Origin: Hydnum rufescens UP504
Lineage: Eukaryota > Basidiomycota > Agaricomycetes > Cantharellales > Hydnaceae
Assembly: GCA_014904985.1 (NCBI GenBank)
Contig: MU129041.1
Span: 116,579 to 177,994, forward strand
DNA: 61,416 bases
Direction: 5' to 3'
Shown here: positions 43,115 through 55,274 of the stretch, piece after piece
How the letters are laid out: each line of letters begins with the position of its first letter
How positions within the stretch are numbered: position 1 is the stretch's first letter
The notes under the pieces: model-generated
Told to the model about the DNA's origin: nothing
The model's database searches: none
Seen by the model: the letters and a program-made list of their open reading frames with translations, nothing else
Program-made: the position numbers and the translations under genes

Positions 43115-45470
43115 TCAAGGCTCATCTTCATGAGGGTCCTTCAAGAAATGAGGTTCTTTAAGACCTTTCTCCAACACCACTCTCCAAGATCCATGAAGGG
43201 TGAAACTGAAACACTCACAAATATCCAGACACTCCTGGAAATTGTGTCTGTCTGCTTCTGCCCACCTAGAAATCTGCCATATCCAATCATTCATTGGACC
43301 ATTGGAGGGCCAAACTGATACAATAAACACTTTTTTGAAGCCACACCGAATATTGCTGCAAATCAGTAATGCAAACTGAATCAGCCCAAGTGGTGGAGTG
43401 CCAACACTGATATTCTCTGTCAGCCATGGTGTGGTGAAGTCAAAGATGTGCATCTTTCTCCTCCAGCTCTCAAGGTCTGCCAGAGGAAATTGAGCATGAT
43501 TCATTGGAAGCCATGGAGGGTGCAATATGTAATCAAGAATCTTGGCCTTGAAGTCCTCTTGTGTGAGGATAGGTGGTGGGGCACAAGAGAGTAAGGATGC
43601 AAGCTCTTGCTCATTACAGGCATGTGCATATGCCTCCTCAATGTACAACAAATCCACCTTGGCAGTGTAGGGGGTGGGAACCATATCCAATGTTGCTGCA
43701 TTCATGAACTGAAGGTTTCAAGCATTCATCTCCTTTGTCACATGGCAAAGGACATTGTCTCACAGAGACAAGTTTTTGAAGTAGAGACATGCTTGGAATG
43801 GAGAATCGGCTGCCCATTTATGTCTTGTGCACTGAACCCCCAACAGTCCTTGACCCTCAAACTCGTTCAGCCAAATCAATGCACTGTCTTTCAATACTGG
43901 CTTGCACTCCACCACATACCATACACCCACTGCAACTGGTACATGTTGATCAGTTTGTGGGCCCATCAGTATCAGTCTGGGATTTGGGGGCAAAAATGCT
44001 TGTGGGCCTGTTGGTATTGGCCTGCTGACTCTTGAGACAGCAGCTGAGGATGTTGTGGCTGTGAAAGAATGAGAATTGAGAGATGGACAAGGAGAATGAT
44101 GGTGGGAAAATTGATCTGGAGGGACTCCTGGGGGAGTCTCTTTCTGTCCAATGGCTCCTCTTTGGGCAATAACTTCTTGTGCAACTGGAGGAGATCGATG
44201 ATGGGGAGGGGGGCTTGTAGATCGATTTCTGGAAGATAAGGGAGGGTGATGATGAGCATCACGAGCAGATGAAGGACAAGAACAAGTGGGAGAGTGGGAA
44301 TGAGAGCGATGGCAGGGAGGAGCAGGTGAAACATGAGAATTGGAGGCCTGGGAGTCAGATTGATGGTGAGAACAAATAGCCAAAGGATGAGAGCAGGAAG
44401 GGGAATGGGAGTGAGAGCAACGGCAAGGAGAATGACCAGCAACAGGGCGAGAGTGAGAGGGAGAATGGGAGCAACAGCCACAGTGAGAATGAGCGGCCCT
44501 GGGGCAAGAGTGAGAAGGGGAATGAGGGGGAGAGTGATGGCGAGGAGGATGAATGGCCGCAGGGCGAGAGTGAGGTGGAATGGGAGCGAGAGCAATGAGG
44601 AGGATGAATGACCAAGGGGGGAGAGTGAGAGTGAGAGTGAGGATGGCAGGGAAGACAACTGCTGGGAGAAAGGGCGGACTGTAGCTGTACTTGACTCCCA
44701 GAATTGGGACCAGGAGAAGAATTGCGCACATCTCTCTTCTGTGCATCATCTCCCTCAATCTCTTCGAATTGCCTGTGAAGTCTCTTATTGCACTTCTTTT
44801 CATTGGAGAGGATGCTCTTCTTATTTGTCCAATGGTCTTGAAGATATAATATGCCTGCAGTTGTGGGGGGGGGCTTTGTTGCCAACTGACCACTTGCCTT
44901 GCTTCCTGCCAGCCTTGGCCTTGATATGCTTGACAACCCCATGCTCTGCTTCTTTGTCACCATTGTACACCCTATTGAGTAATTCTCTTGCCTCCTGGAT
45001 GGATTTATTTGCCTCTTCCTCCTCTTTTTGCTTCTTGGCTTGTCATTTCTTGAATGCACTGTCAGATTCACTGAAACACTGAGCCAAGTCCATCATCTCT
45101 GGCCACCCTCCACGATCTGTACCATCACTCTCATAGTCCTCAGCATCCAGAAAATTGTGAGGCCCCTCAGCCTCAACCCAAAATTTGTTGCCCGGTTCCA
45201 ATGCTGAAGACCTGGGCTCTGAAGCAACATCATATCGAAGAGACAACCCATCCATGCCAGGGAAAGATTCCAAACCATAGTCTTGGCTTAGGTCTTTGAC
45301 TTCAGTGGCACTTGGGGGAAATTGCCTACTTCCAAGGATTCTTCTGATTTTCATGAGCATCCCAGGGACTAGGTCCATCAAAGTGGTGTCAGGGAAGAGT
45401 GCCCTTAGCAGCTGGCCATCCAAAGACTCTCCAACTCCAGTAGATTCTCTTTCAGGTTGGACTAACCAGG
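43115..45470 (-). pseudogene. Decayed gene, possibly a family B relative
   Basis: On the minus strand: an N-terminal region (45470-45043, with LLRALFPDTTLMDLVPGMLM, then acidic), TGA, a charged segment QAKKQKEEEEANKSIQEARE, a long Ser/His/Pro/Arg low-complexity stretch (44660-44150), then WYVVECKPVLKDSALIWLNE and GQGLLGVQCTRHKWA (about 43830-43940), and a separate frame 43705-43115. The low-complexity Ser/His/Arg stretch and the following GLLGV segment resemble the family B gene (GLIGV after a similar stretch), and it lies upstream of a family A copy as family B does. The N-termini do not obviously match, so the relationship is tentative. Several stops and frameshifts are present. Confidence 0.45.
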
Positions 45471-45721
45471 ATCTGGATGCTTGACATCAGCCTGGTCAGC
45501 CATATAGAGGGGCCTTAAAAGGAGGGACATGTTGATGACTTAGGTATGCCTAAATGGCTGAAATCATGGTTGATGTCAAGTGATGATCAAAAAACTGAAT
45601 CTTGACAATGGGAACCTACAATTTGACAATCTTTTGACATCAATCATTGTCAAGTGCCTCATTTATTGGGACTTGTGCAAAATCTCAGTCTATCAACTGA
45701 ATATGGGTTAAGACTATAGTA

Positions 45722-48700
45722 TTACTGAAAGTCTCCTATTACATTGTCTATTAATGTGATAAATCCAAGATCCTCAGTCTCTATATCTTCCTCTACTTCT
45801 CCATCTTGATCATCATCTGAAGATACGGCATCATCATCATCACCATCTACATTAGGCACATGGACTCGTATGCATGATGCATGATGTTCCAGTGTCAGAG
45901 GGGGAAGAAACTCATCCCAGCTTGGGGCAGTAGACAGAGTAGGAACATGGATCATGTTCACCCTCCAGAGTTCTAGCCACTCATACAATTGATGGAGTCA
46001 GCAAAGTGCAAAGAATGATACTTCATCATCCGCTTCTTTGACTGCCCGATATTCCATGTAGAACCATGTTCGAAGGTTACTGCTCTCCACCTTACACCTC
46101 TCCAACTCTTGCTCACAATTAACCACTTCTTGTGCCATGAAAATACCCTTTTTGACCAAAGCATCCACCAACCACTGAGGAAGCACACCATCAGGAAAGT
46201 CTCCAACGTCAGCCTGCACATCCTCCCATATATCCTGATCCACATCCATCTTGTACAAACCCTCCTTTAAAGGCAAGGGAGGAATATATGCACTTTTTGA
46301 TATTGTCCTTGATGTCTGATGATATTCTGCCATCTCCTTTATCTTTGCATTGTATTTTTTCATCATTGCATCAATCCCAGACGAGCAATGGTGTACTGCC
46401 TTCTCAACATGCACCTTTGTCTTCAGGTCCAATATCTGTGTAGAATGGGTGTGATCCAGTGTTGCAAATCCGAATTTGTGGGCACATAACTTCTGCACAA
46501 GCTGCTCATGAAGAATGTGAAGATTAAGTTGCATTGTGATCCATCTATCCTTCTTCAGTTGCTCTAGCTTCTGTGCTGCCACCCGATCCCCTAATTTCAG
46601 CCCTTCCATCCTTTTCTTGATATTGGACTGAAGTTGACTAATAGCCAGCTTGGTCAAATGAACTCTTTCCTGCCACTCAACAAGTATGGCTTCACCAGCA
46701 GAGTCTTCGGAGATCACATCATTCCCTTTGCTAATCAGTTCCCGTAAGTTCTCTTGTTGTGCCTCTAATGTCGACTGCAAGGACAGGATGTGCTCTATTG
46801 CATGAGCCCCTTGGGTTTTTGACTGCCACATGATAGGTTTACTATGATATGCATGTTGTTGGAGGGAAAAATCCCTACCACATAGAGTTCCCTTTCAGCG
46901 TTGAATTTTCTGATGAACGAATTAAAAATGTACCAATATGTTGTCCAAATAACAATCCTTTCGTCTGTTCATGAATGAGCATGAATTCCATATGCCTGAA
47001 AAGATGTAAATGGAATGCTCATTTCCTTTGTACATGAGTCAATCTCCTGGGGTCTTCAACAGGCCACAGGGACTGTATTCATTTATGCCCTACCATAAGC
47101 CATGATATGGTGGACCCAGCAATTCAACTTGCCCTTCTGTATATTGTCTTGAATTCTCCTTCAATCTGCTCATATGAATCTTGTTGCCTGAAGGGCGACT
47201 CTAATGAATGGTGATTATGTAATATGATGGATTACACACCCGGGCCTTCATTCCTACTTGCAGATATGTTTACATAATCAAATAGGGGTAAATGCGGCAC
47301 TCTTAAGGAGTATTCATCGAATTTCTTTGTCAGTTTTGATTGGATCGGCCCAGAAAAGTAGCGTCCGGAAAGATATGATTCACACCTATCCAACGATACC
47401 AAGCACGAGTCGATCCGATTAAAATTGCATGTTATAGAACAATTTTACTATGGAATCCATGCTCTTAAGGAGTATTTTCCGCTTTTCGAAGTCAATTCGT
47501 ATCCGATCGACTCGTAAATATAGCTCTCTGAAAGCCGTGATCAATACCTATCTAATGATACTGATTACGTGTTTATTGGATCAGAACTGAGGCTTCTGGA
47601 ATGATTTCACCTGCTCATTCATAATTAGAAGGTGTATTTTTCGAATTTCTCTGTCAGTTTTGATTGGATTTGCATAGAACGACCGCACCTAGAAAGGTAT
47701 TGAAAATGCCCATCCAGCGGTATGAAGGGTGTCACGAACGAAGAAGAACTCGGTGTTATACATACGAATTTCCCCCTTGTCTCAGGAGAACATCATTCCC
47801 CCTTCCAATTTTCAAATATCGAATATTGTCTGGCAGCCTGATATCCCAAGGATAGGATGTTCAGGACAACCCATTCCACCATTCCTCAAGGGAATCTGTC
47901 CAAAAGGGAAGGAGAAATAGTCATTTTATGCTCTATCCTATCCCCAGACTTGTAAATTGAATATCTCTGTCAGTTTTGAAGCTTTTGACTTGATTCCTTT
48001 TTCTACATATTTCCCCTATCCCCCTGTTTCCGTTGGATATTTGATCTCATAGCCGGGTTGTATATTAAGCGAATTGTGTTGAAAATTCCATTGTCTTCCC
48101 CCTCCCCAGTCTGAAGCACTGAAGTATTGCTGTTGGATTTCCAGGTGAATTCCATCTGAGGACATTGCTACTACTACACTTTGTCTAAGGCCACTAGACT
48201 AGGACCTTGGAGTGTGGTATTTGTGGCATAATTTCCCCTTTATTCATCTGCTTGGGGAACTACTGCTGACAGTGGATTATCTTCTATCCTAAAGACCCTC
48301 CTACACTCAGACCTGAACATTCGGATTATTTTGGTGGCCCCCATTCTTTGTTCTCGATTCCATATCACGGACTGTAGCAGAGATTCTCCATTTTTCTCTT
48401 GCTTACAACATTGCTCTTTGAATTGGTGGAGGAGGTACTCAATTGAAAATGTACTTTCGGCAAGCTTCTCTTTAGCCTCATCCAACCAAGATTGAGCTTG
48501 ATCAACATGGACCCACAGCCATTTTCCAAAGTCCCCCCACTTCTTGTCATCAATGCGTTCCACTTGTAGATCGAGAATGAAAAGGTGTTGATGATAGCCT
48601 GTTACCCTAAGACATGGAATAAGTTGGTGGAGTCCACTCCAAAAACGTTCACACCCTTCTCCATCTGAGAGGCCCCAAATTGTGCTCTTTCTTGGATGGT

Positions 48701-50363
48701 ACCAGAGTTGGCATGTCCACTGGTGGCCATAAGCATGGAAAATTGAGATGCCCCACTCGAGACGTGGAGACCAGTTGGGCATGAAATTCCATTTCTTCAA
48801 TGACTGGTCCATTTGGCAGCCAATATCATACAAAACACCAATTCTCCAGCAATGAGGCAAATGCTTGAAAAGGAAATCAAGAAGAGCACATGCATAGAAC
48901 TGTTTTTCACCAGCAGTCCACATGCTAGCAATAACTAGGGGAATATCATGGCGGCAGAGCATGGCAAGAACACCAGTATCACTGAAATATTGAGTTGAAG
49001 CCTTGACATGGTCTCCATCCACAGCAATAAAGGACTCACCACATGCACTATATGTCGAATTTGGCATTTTAAGATTGTCCTCCACCTTGTCTTCATCCTC
49101 TACAGCGTGTGCCTCACTTTCCATGGTCTCGTTGGCTTTTCGCTTCTGCCCAGCTTGGGCTAAGGACTTCTTGGGTTGAAGGTCAAGTATTTTGGCCTCC
49201 CACAGTTCCAAATCTCTCTGCGATAGCTCAATTGTTCTTGGTGACACAACAAAGGGATCCTGGGTCCCAGTCTTGCCCTGATGACCAGTGTGTTGGTCCA
49301 AGTCTCACTGACGTTTCAATTGGAAGTTCACATCAAGGCACACAATAGCATCAACCTTCAAATCCCCATTCTCCGAGCTATTACTACCAAAACATAAGGG
49401 ACACTGTGTCTGCAGATAGGTACTAGGAACATTGTGATTGCTTGGGAAGGTTGCAGTGTTCTGTGCATTTGAATACTCTCGCCCATTGACCAGGGTAGTC
49501 TCATCCAACTGGGGTGCCACACAATCTTCACCACTAAGGGCTCACAAACAATCCACCAATTTTTCAACCTCTGCATTGACGAGTCTCACAAGCTGCTGGT
49601 AATGAGCAAGTGCGTTGGCAAAGTGATGGTGAAATGAATCAGCAGTCATGAAGTGGTATCTGTGGGCCTTCAGGTACTTGACTAGCGTTGCAGCCCAACC
49701 TCTTTCATTGGGTGCAATGTGGAGGAAGAGCTTGGCAATGAATTCTAGCATATCAAGGCTGACTGCTAGGGTAGGATGAACCAGAGAACATGGGAAAAAA
49801 CCACATTGCACAAGTTGAACCAGGGCAGGTCTGCATTTGCAAATGTCCAGTGTAATGTCCTCAACATGTTCCATATGCACACAGACCACCTCAAGTGAGT
49901 GGTGTTGGCTGCCACATTTGCAGACAAACCAACTTTGCTCTTCAGCTTGGTGAGCACCAGAGCATTCTCTTTGGAATCTCATGTATGGTCGAATAAGAGT
50001 GGGCAATACACTTGTACTCCAGCAGTGTGCCTGCATGTGCCTCTGACAAGCATGTCATGAACATTGGTCATCAATGGCTTGGATGTTCGATGAAATTAAG
50101 ACATCCATTGAGTTGTATTGAACATCCAGGTACTCCAAAGTAATGAAATCCAACACTGCAGGACTCTGAGAGTCAAGGAGATCTGGGAAAGAGGGAGATT
50201 GAGTACCAGTTGAGTGCCCACTGGGGACATGTGTAGCTGACCCCATATCGGTGGCAGACATGGCATTCCAAACCTGTACCTGACTGACCACAGAAGCCCC
50301 ATTTGAGGAGCCAGGCCCACATGCACTTCTTTTCCTAGCATTTCTCATAGCATTGCTGATCAT
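45722..50363 (-). pseudogene. KDZ transposase gene, TGA-interrupted and split by a solo LTR
   Basis: One minus-strand frame from ATG at 50363 to TAA at 45722, ignoring the LTR at 46857-48407, has stops only as TGA: 50055-50057, 49542-49544, 49305-49307 and 45998-46000. Order: N-terminal Ser-rich part; CxC1 cysteine cluster (50036-49542, with ICKCRPALVQLVQCGFFPC); CLDVNFQLKRQ; KDZ catalytic core (49301-48408) with YDIGCQ, FHAYGHQW, YHPRK and SDGEGCERFWSGLHQLIP; then, after the LTR, a coiled-coil C-terminal part and an acidic tail. This is the standard architecture of basidiomycete KDZ transposases. The fragment at 870-1670 has Arg where this copy has its first TGA. Transposon ends were not identified. 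Confidence 0.9.
46857..48407 (+). mobile_element. Solo LTR inserted in the KDZ gene
   Basis: Ends TGTTGGAGGGAAAAATCCCT and TTGCTTACA match the Ty3 LTRs at 13534 and 8353. At 1,551 bp it is longer and carries three copies of the gtcagttttgat / gtcaattcgtatc module (near 47325, 47475 and 47650). Flanks are ATGT (46853-46856) and ACAT (48408-48411). Both are one CpG transition away from ACGT, which would restore a 4-bp duplication and the KDZ frame. Confidence 0.85.
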
Positions 50364-50390
50364 TCTAGAAAGAAGCTAGACACAAATTAG

Positions 50391-50890
50391 TTATGAGAAG
50401 TTTAGAACGAAATAAGAAGACAACATACTTTATGCACTTGCCCTTTAGGAATCTAAAACGACCTCAAGAATGACAACTTGATGGCCAGGAAAACAACAAA
50501 TGTCAAGTAATGACAACACGTTGCTTAACCCAGAGAACAAAGAGTGAGGCTTTGAGTGTACTGGGAAATGGCACTGTCACAACGCGACAGCACACAACTT
50601 CACCAGAAATGTGGCGCAAGAGGATTTTGGAAGAATTGGCAAGCAGGCACTACAGACAAGTTGTAGTGATCCACCCAACCAATGAAAACCGAAGGGAAAG
50701 CTTGAGAGTGCCAGAAAACAAACAATATCGCAGTGTGACAGTGTTTTGTTTAACCGGACAGCTAGGCAGCAAGGTGCTGGGAACAGTGGTTCTCCTGACT
50801 GGAAGCTTTGAGGTGCTGGGAAATAAACACTACAACAGCATTGCAGTGCTATACTTCACCACACAGGTACTGGTGACTGAATGGTCGTAG
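50391..50890. repeat. Degenerate repeats of about 60 bp upstream of the KDZ gene
   Basis: Loosely repeated blocks of the form gctttgaggtgctgggaaa ... cactacaaca ... gcagtg ... cttcacc occur about four times, each containing a small inverted repeat (for example cactac...gtagtg at about 50650-50675). They might be subterminal repeats of the KDZ transposon. The open plus-strand frame over them is not a recognised gene. Confidence 0.45.
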
Positions 50891-51063
50891 TGTTGATTGG
50901 AGTTGGTGACATTGCAGAGTTAGCTGAATATCAATATTTACTATACAGTGTATACATTGTCTAAAAATAAACTATACACAATGGTGATGATTAGACGAAA
51001 ATAGTAAGGGATTAGCGATGAGAAGAACGATATATAGTGGTGAAGTAAAAAAAATAAAAATGA
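50891..51063. other. Short gene-free spacer
   Basis: AT-rich, nothing recognised. Confidence 0.3.
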
Positions 51064-52242
51064 GGGGAGACAACCATGCCGAGAAATTTTAGGACTCAAG
51101 GAAGGCATTCCAATGACTGGAATCGAAATAGTGATGACAGCCAGGGTAATCATCACCGAACCAATCATAGGCAAATCCCTTGACCATCTCTTCCATTTCC
51201 ATATCCACACTTTCCCCCTGCTTATTAGATTCAGCTGGAATATCTAAACGATGCTGCTTAATGGGCTCGTCAGCAGGTAGAATTTCGCCAGTCATGGGTA
51301 AAACAGGTGAAGGATTGGGGGCTGGAATGACTTCTTTGACTTGAATCTTGGAGCTGGCAGGTCAGGGTTCAGGCCATATGTACGCATCATGTGGTAATTC
51401 CCTGGGAACTGTTGGATCCAGAACTGTGGGAGTGGGATTCCATTCCCAATCCACAGCATATGAACGGAACTTGGTCTGCACAGACTTTGAGCACTTGAAC
51501 AGTCCCTTGCTCCAGTCATGGGTGAGGATTACAGAGGAACACCCTTGTTTCTCGGCAGAACTGAGTACCACCCAAGAACTGATACCTCGAGGCATATGTC
51601 AATATCCTAAAAATGAAAACAAGGGATGCATGAGTGAAGGCTCCTCATCTGACCCATGCCAGCACTTACCAGCAGCCTCCAACTCTGATTCATACTTGTA
51701 CTTCATACACAATAGAGTCGTGCACACACCCTTTTTGTCCCAGTCTTCATGATCTCCCACCAATTCCCTCTCAATCCTTGCAACTGTTGTCGGGTCCCCG
51801 CTAATCTGAAGCATGAGGCTAAAAGAATCCTTAAATGGGGTTCAAAAGATGTACCCAACTGGAAAACCAATGACATTGCACCAAATGAGAAGCTTCCCAA
51901 TACCATTGACAAGGAGCTGTTTGACATCATCTTTGGAAGCAGTGGCATTGCCCCACAGATAATCTAAGTCCTCAGCTTCAGTATCACTGAGGTTAGGAAT
52001 TCTGTGGAGGTAGAAATAAGCCTGTGACATTTTGTTGAGGGGTGCTTTTTGCTTGGCAGGCATTTTTGAAGCACTAGAGAGGTTAGTGTGGAGCTCAAGC
52101 TCACACTAAACGTCCCACAGTGATGGGCTAAATCTTGAACGAGTTTTGATGACCTGGGAAAGACGCCACGGAGCTCAAGCTCGGGATGCCCAGTCACCAG
52201 AAGCGAGCTTCTTGAGGGCTTTGTGGACATCAGCATGGTCAT
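51064..52242 (-). pseudogene. Decayed gene of unknown family
   Basis: Minus-strand frames read as parts of one protein: MSQAYFYLHRIPNLSDTEAE (about 52030) with LLVNGIGKLLIWCNV; then ARIERELVGDHEDWDKKGVC (about 51770); then GISSWVVLSSAEKQGCSSVI and FRSYAVDWEWNPTPTVLDP (about 51590-51430); and an acidic end (51295-51089). Some breaks could be introns. I do not recognise the family. Confidence 0.4.
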
Positions 52243-52379
52243 GCCTGGATCCTACAAGAAGTGGAAGCACGGTTAAGCATCAAACAAAAAAAGAATGGTG
52301 AGTTTCAGCAATGTCCGCATGTTGTGCCGGTGACCAACCACTCCCAATTTTATATATAACCTGTACTTAATTTTGACTA

Positions 52380-54040
52380 AGCTTGAGCAAAGGACTTAGT
52401 TGTAGCATGGCCTCCACCAAGGTAGTAAGACATAGTGTAAGCCTTCAATAAGTTATAGATGAGGGAGAACTGTGCATCCCATCGTGGTGATGAATCGCTG
52501 GACGATATGGATGCTGGTATGGCATGCCATGATTTTTTGCTGTGGCAGACCACTTTGACAAACAGAAGGATGGAATCCCCAGAGCTAATACAGTGACAGA
52601 GAACATGCCAGTGGTGGTCCATTGCATGGCCAGGCCCATTGCAGCCCCGTAAGGACATGTCATGTGCGATCGCCTTGACGAGGTTTCACAGATGAGGGAG
52701 AACTGCCCATCCCATCATGGTGGTGAATTGCTGGATGATATGGATGCCGGTATGGCATGCCATGATTTTTTGCTGTGGCAGACTGCTTTGATGAACAGAA
52801 GGATGGAATCCCCAGAGCTGATGCAGTGACAGAGAACATGCAAGCGGTGGTCCATCGCATGGCCAGACCCATTGCAGCCCTGTAAGCACACGTATGTGCG
52901 ATTGCCTCAACGAGATTTCGCAGATGAGGGAGAGCTGTGCATCCCATCATGGTGGTGATTCGCTGGACGATATGGATGCTGGTATGGCAGACCTGCCATG
53001 ATTTTTTGCTGTGGCATACCACTTTGACGAACAGAAGGATGGAATCTCCAGAGCTGATGCAGTGACAGAGAATGCGCAAGCAGTGGTCCATTGCATGGCC
53101 AGGCCCATTGCAGCCCCATAAGCACACGTCATGTGCGATCGCCTCGACGAGATTTCGCAGATGAGGGAGAACTGTGCATCCCATCATGGTGGCAATTCAC
53201 TGGGCGATACAGATGCTGGTATGGTGGGCCTGCCATGATTTCTTGCTGTGACAGACTGCTTTGACGAACAGAAGGATGGAATCCTCAGAGTGAATGCAGA
53301 GAATGCGCAAACAGTGGTCCATTGCATGGCCAGGTCCATCGTAGCTTCGTAAGGACACATCATGTGTGATCACCTCAATGAGGTTTCGCAGATGAGGGAG
53401 AACTGTGCATCCCATCATGGCGGCGATTCACTGGGTGATACAGATGCCGGTATGGTGGGCCTGCCATGATTTCTTGCTGCGACAGACTGGTTTGATGAAT
53501 AGAAGGATGGAATCCTCAGAGTGAATGCAGAGAATGCATGAATGGTGGTCCATCACATGGCCAGGTCCATCATAGCTTTGTAAGGACACGTCATGTGCAA
53601 TCGTCTTGATGAGGTTTTGCAGATGGGGAAGAACTGCGTATCCCATCATAGTGGTGATTCGCTGGACGATACAGATGCTGCTATGGCGGGCCTGCCATGA
53701 TTTCTTGCTGCAACAGATCGCTTTGACAAACAGAAGGATGGAATCCTCAGAGTGAATGCAGAGAACATGCAAATGGTGGTCCATCACATGGCCAGGTCCA
53801 TTGTAGCTTCATAAGGACACATCATGTGCGATCGCCTCGATGAGGTTTTGCAGATGGGGAAGAACTGCACATCCCATCATAGCAGTGATTCTCTGGGCGA
53901 TATGGATGCCAGTATGGCATACCTGCCATGATCTTTTACCGTGGCAGATCACTTTGAGGAATGAAAGGATGGTATGCCCAGAGCTGATGCAACGACAGAG
54001 AATGTATGAGCCGTTGTGTTGTGGACTCACTTCGACATGG
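52380..54040 (-). repeat. Seven-copy tandem array of an SF3B1/Prp10 HEAT-repeat fragment
   Basis: The marker agatg(a/g)gg(g/a)aga recurs at 52457, 52690, 52922, 53159, 53390, 53621 and 53852 (periods 233, 232, 237, 231, 231, 231). Each unit encodes, on the minus strand, SKKSWQ..HT.I.I.QRI..MMGC..LPHLRNL.EAIAH, and in another phase [15 protein letters not shown]. This is the stretch of the U2 snRNP protein SF3B1 covering human residues about 625-690. The copy at the high-coordinate end (to about 54040) is best preserved, reading [19 protein letters not shown] small deletion after GIPS shifts the frame in all copies, so the array grew from one already broken fragment. Units differ by many CpG-type transitions. 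Confidence 0.88.
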
Positions 54041-54287
54041 TCGCATAGTAGAAATCTGTAGACAGTGGGGCTAGAGTCCAAATCATCAATCTGTGAGCTT
54101 GAGGAAGTGAGTGCACCCTCTCCATTTGTGACAGAGCCAGGTTCCAACTTGCAAATTGGTTTGAAATTGATGAAGCAAGACTACCCCCCCCACTTGAAAC
54201 AGTGGGGGTGGCAGCCATTGCAGACATTGCTAGTGAGCTTGAGGAAGCGAAGCTACTCCCCCCAGAACTGGCAGGGTTAGTAGCCAT
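54027..54287 (-). other. Ser/Gly-rich open frame upstream of the SF3B1 array
   Basis: An 86-codon minus-strand frame (start MATNPASSGGSSFASSSS) with an internal imperfect duplication around SSGG. It abuts the array and may be the start of a chimeric transcript. No homology was recognised. Confidence 0.3.
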
Positions 54288-54814
54288 TGCATAAGTTGAG
54301 ACGGTTGAGGAGACTTGAAGTTGGTCGATTTGCTTCTGTGATGCCAGATTGCTGTGCCCACAGAAATTGGTTTGCCATTCTGAGCTTGCCTTGAGAATGC
54401 ATAGAACCTTCTTTTTAGATATTCTCGTAGCTAGTTTTGGTTGTTAGCATTGTTCTGCAATCTTCCAAATTAATACCCAGATTATGTGCACATACTGTAC
54501 TGTCCTATTTCGACCATAGGGTTGGTCACAGGTCACAGGGACTTGTGAACTGAACCCCCCACACATCACAGACCCTGATGAACTATGAAAAGCACCCTTC
54601 AAAATATATTTTCCTGAATTTTTTTTCAGGAGGTTTATAGCCACTGTGGTGCCTCACTTGTATGAAGCTAAACTTGTATATAAAAACCAAGATAATCAAG
54701 TGAAACTATTAATCCCCATCCCACCATTGCCAAAATCTGCCACCTTTCTTCTTCGCAGCCTGCAGTGCAAGGTGTTTCATCATTAATATCCTCCACAACT
54801 ATGGATGCTGCAGT

Positions 54815-54990
54815 TCAGGTTTAAACCTGTGGAACCTGAGTTTAAACCTGAACCTGACCCAGGTCAGGTTCCATTGGGGTCAGGTTTCATTTCATTTTCT
54901 TCAGGTCAGGTTCAGGTTTTGCCCTTGCCCTGAATCCAAAAACCAGTCTCAAACCAGGTTTAAACCTGAATCTGAAAGGTAGGGTGTAGG
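54815..54990. repeat. AGGTCAGGTT repeat cluster, left of the pogo element
   Basis: Multiple copies of (a)ggtcaggtt and its complement aacctgacc with ggtttaaacc palindromes. A similar cluster lies at 58447-58612 beyond the other end of the pogo element. Confidence 0.75.
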
Positions 54991-55274
54991 TTCCATTCCA
55001 TGTACATTGACTATTATTCTGCCACCAAATCTGGCAATTTACAGATGTGACTATAGTTCTGGTGTCAGAAGTCACATGACTTGGCAATCAAATGAGGTAA
55101 TTGGTGTAGGTCACAAGTCACATGACAGAATGTAGTGACTAAATACCATCTCCAGAAGATGTGTGAGCAATAAATTGAAGTGAAAGGGGCTAGGAAGGAG
55201 ATGTGGATCTAAAGGAGTATGTAAAGGGAATGGCAGAGGCAGAGACTTGAGCAGAGGGTCTATATATTCTGTAG

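Noticed and set aside
39460..50363. TET/JBP dioxygenase gene near the KDZ transposase
   Set aside because: Such genes are known companions of fungal KDZ elements, so I looked for the HxD...H signature in the neighbouring frames, but saw none that could be supported.
52380..53187. A functional repeat protein encoded by the tandem array
   Set aside because: Units have non-multiple-of-three lengths (233, 232) and a shared frameshifting deletion, and similarity to SF3B1 switches frame within each unit.
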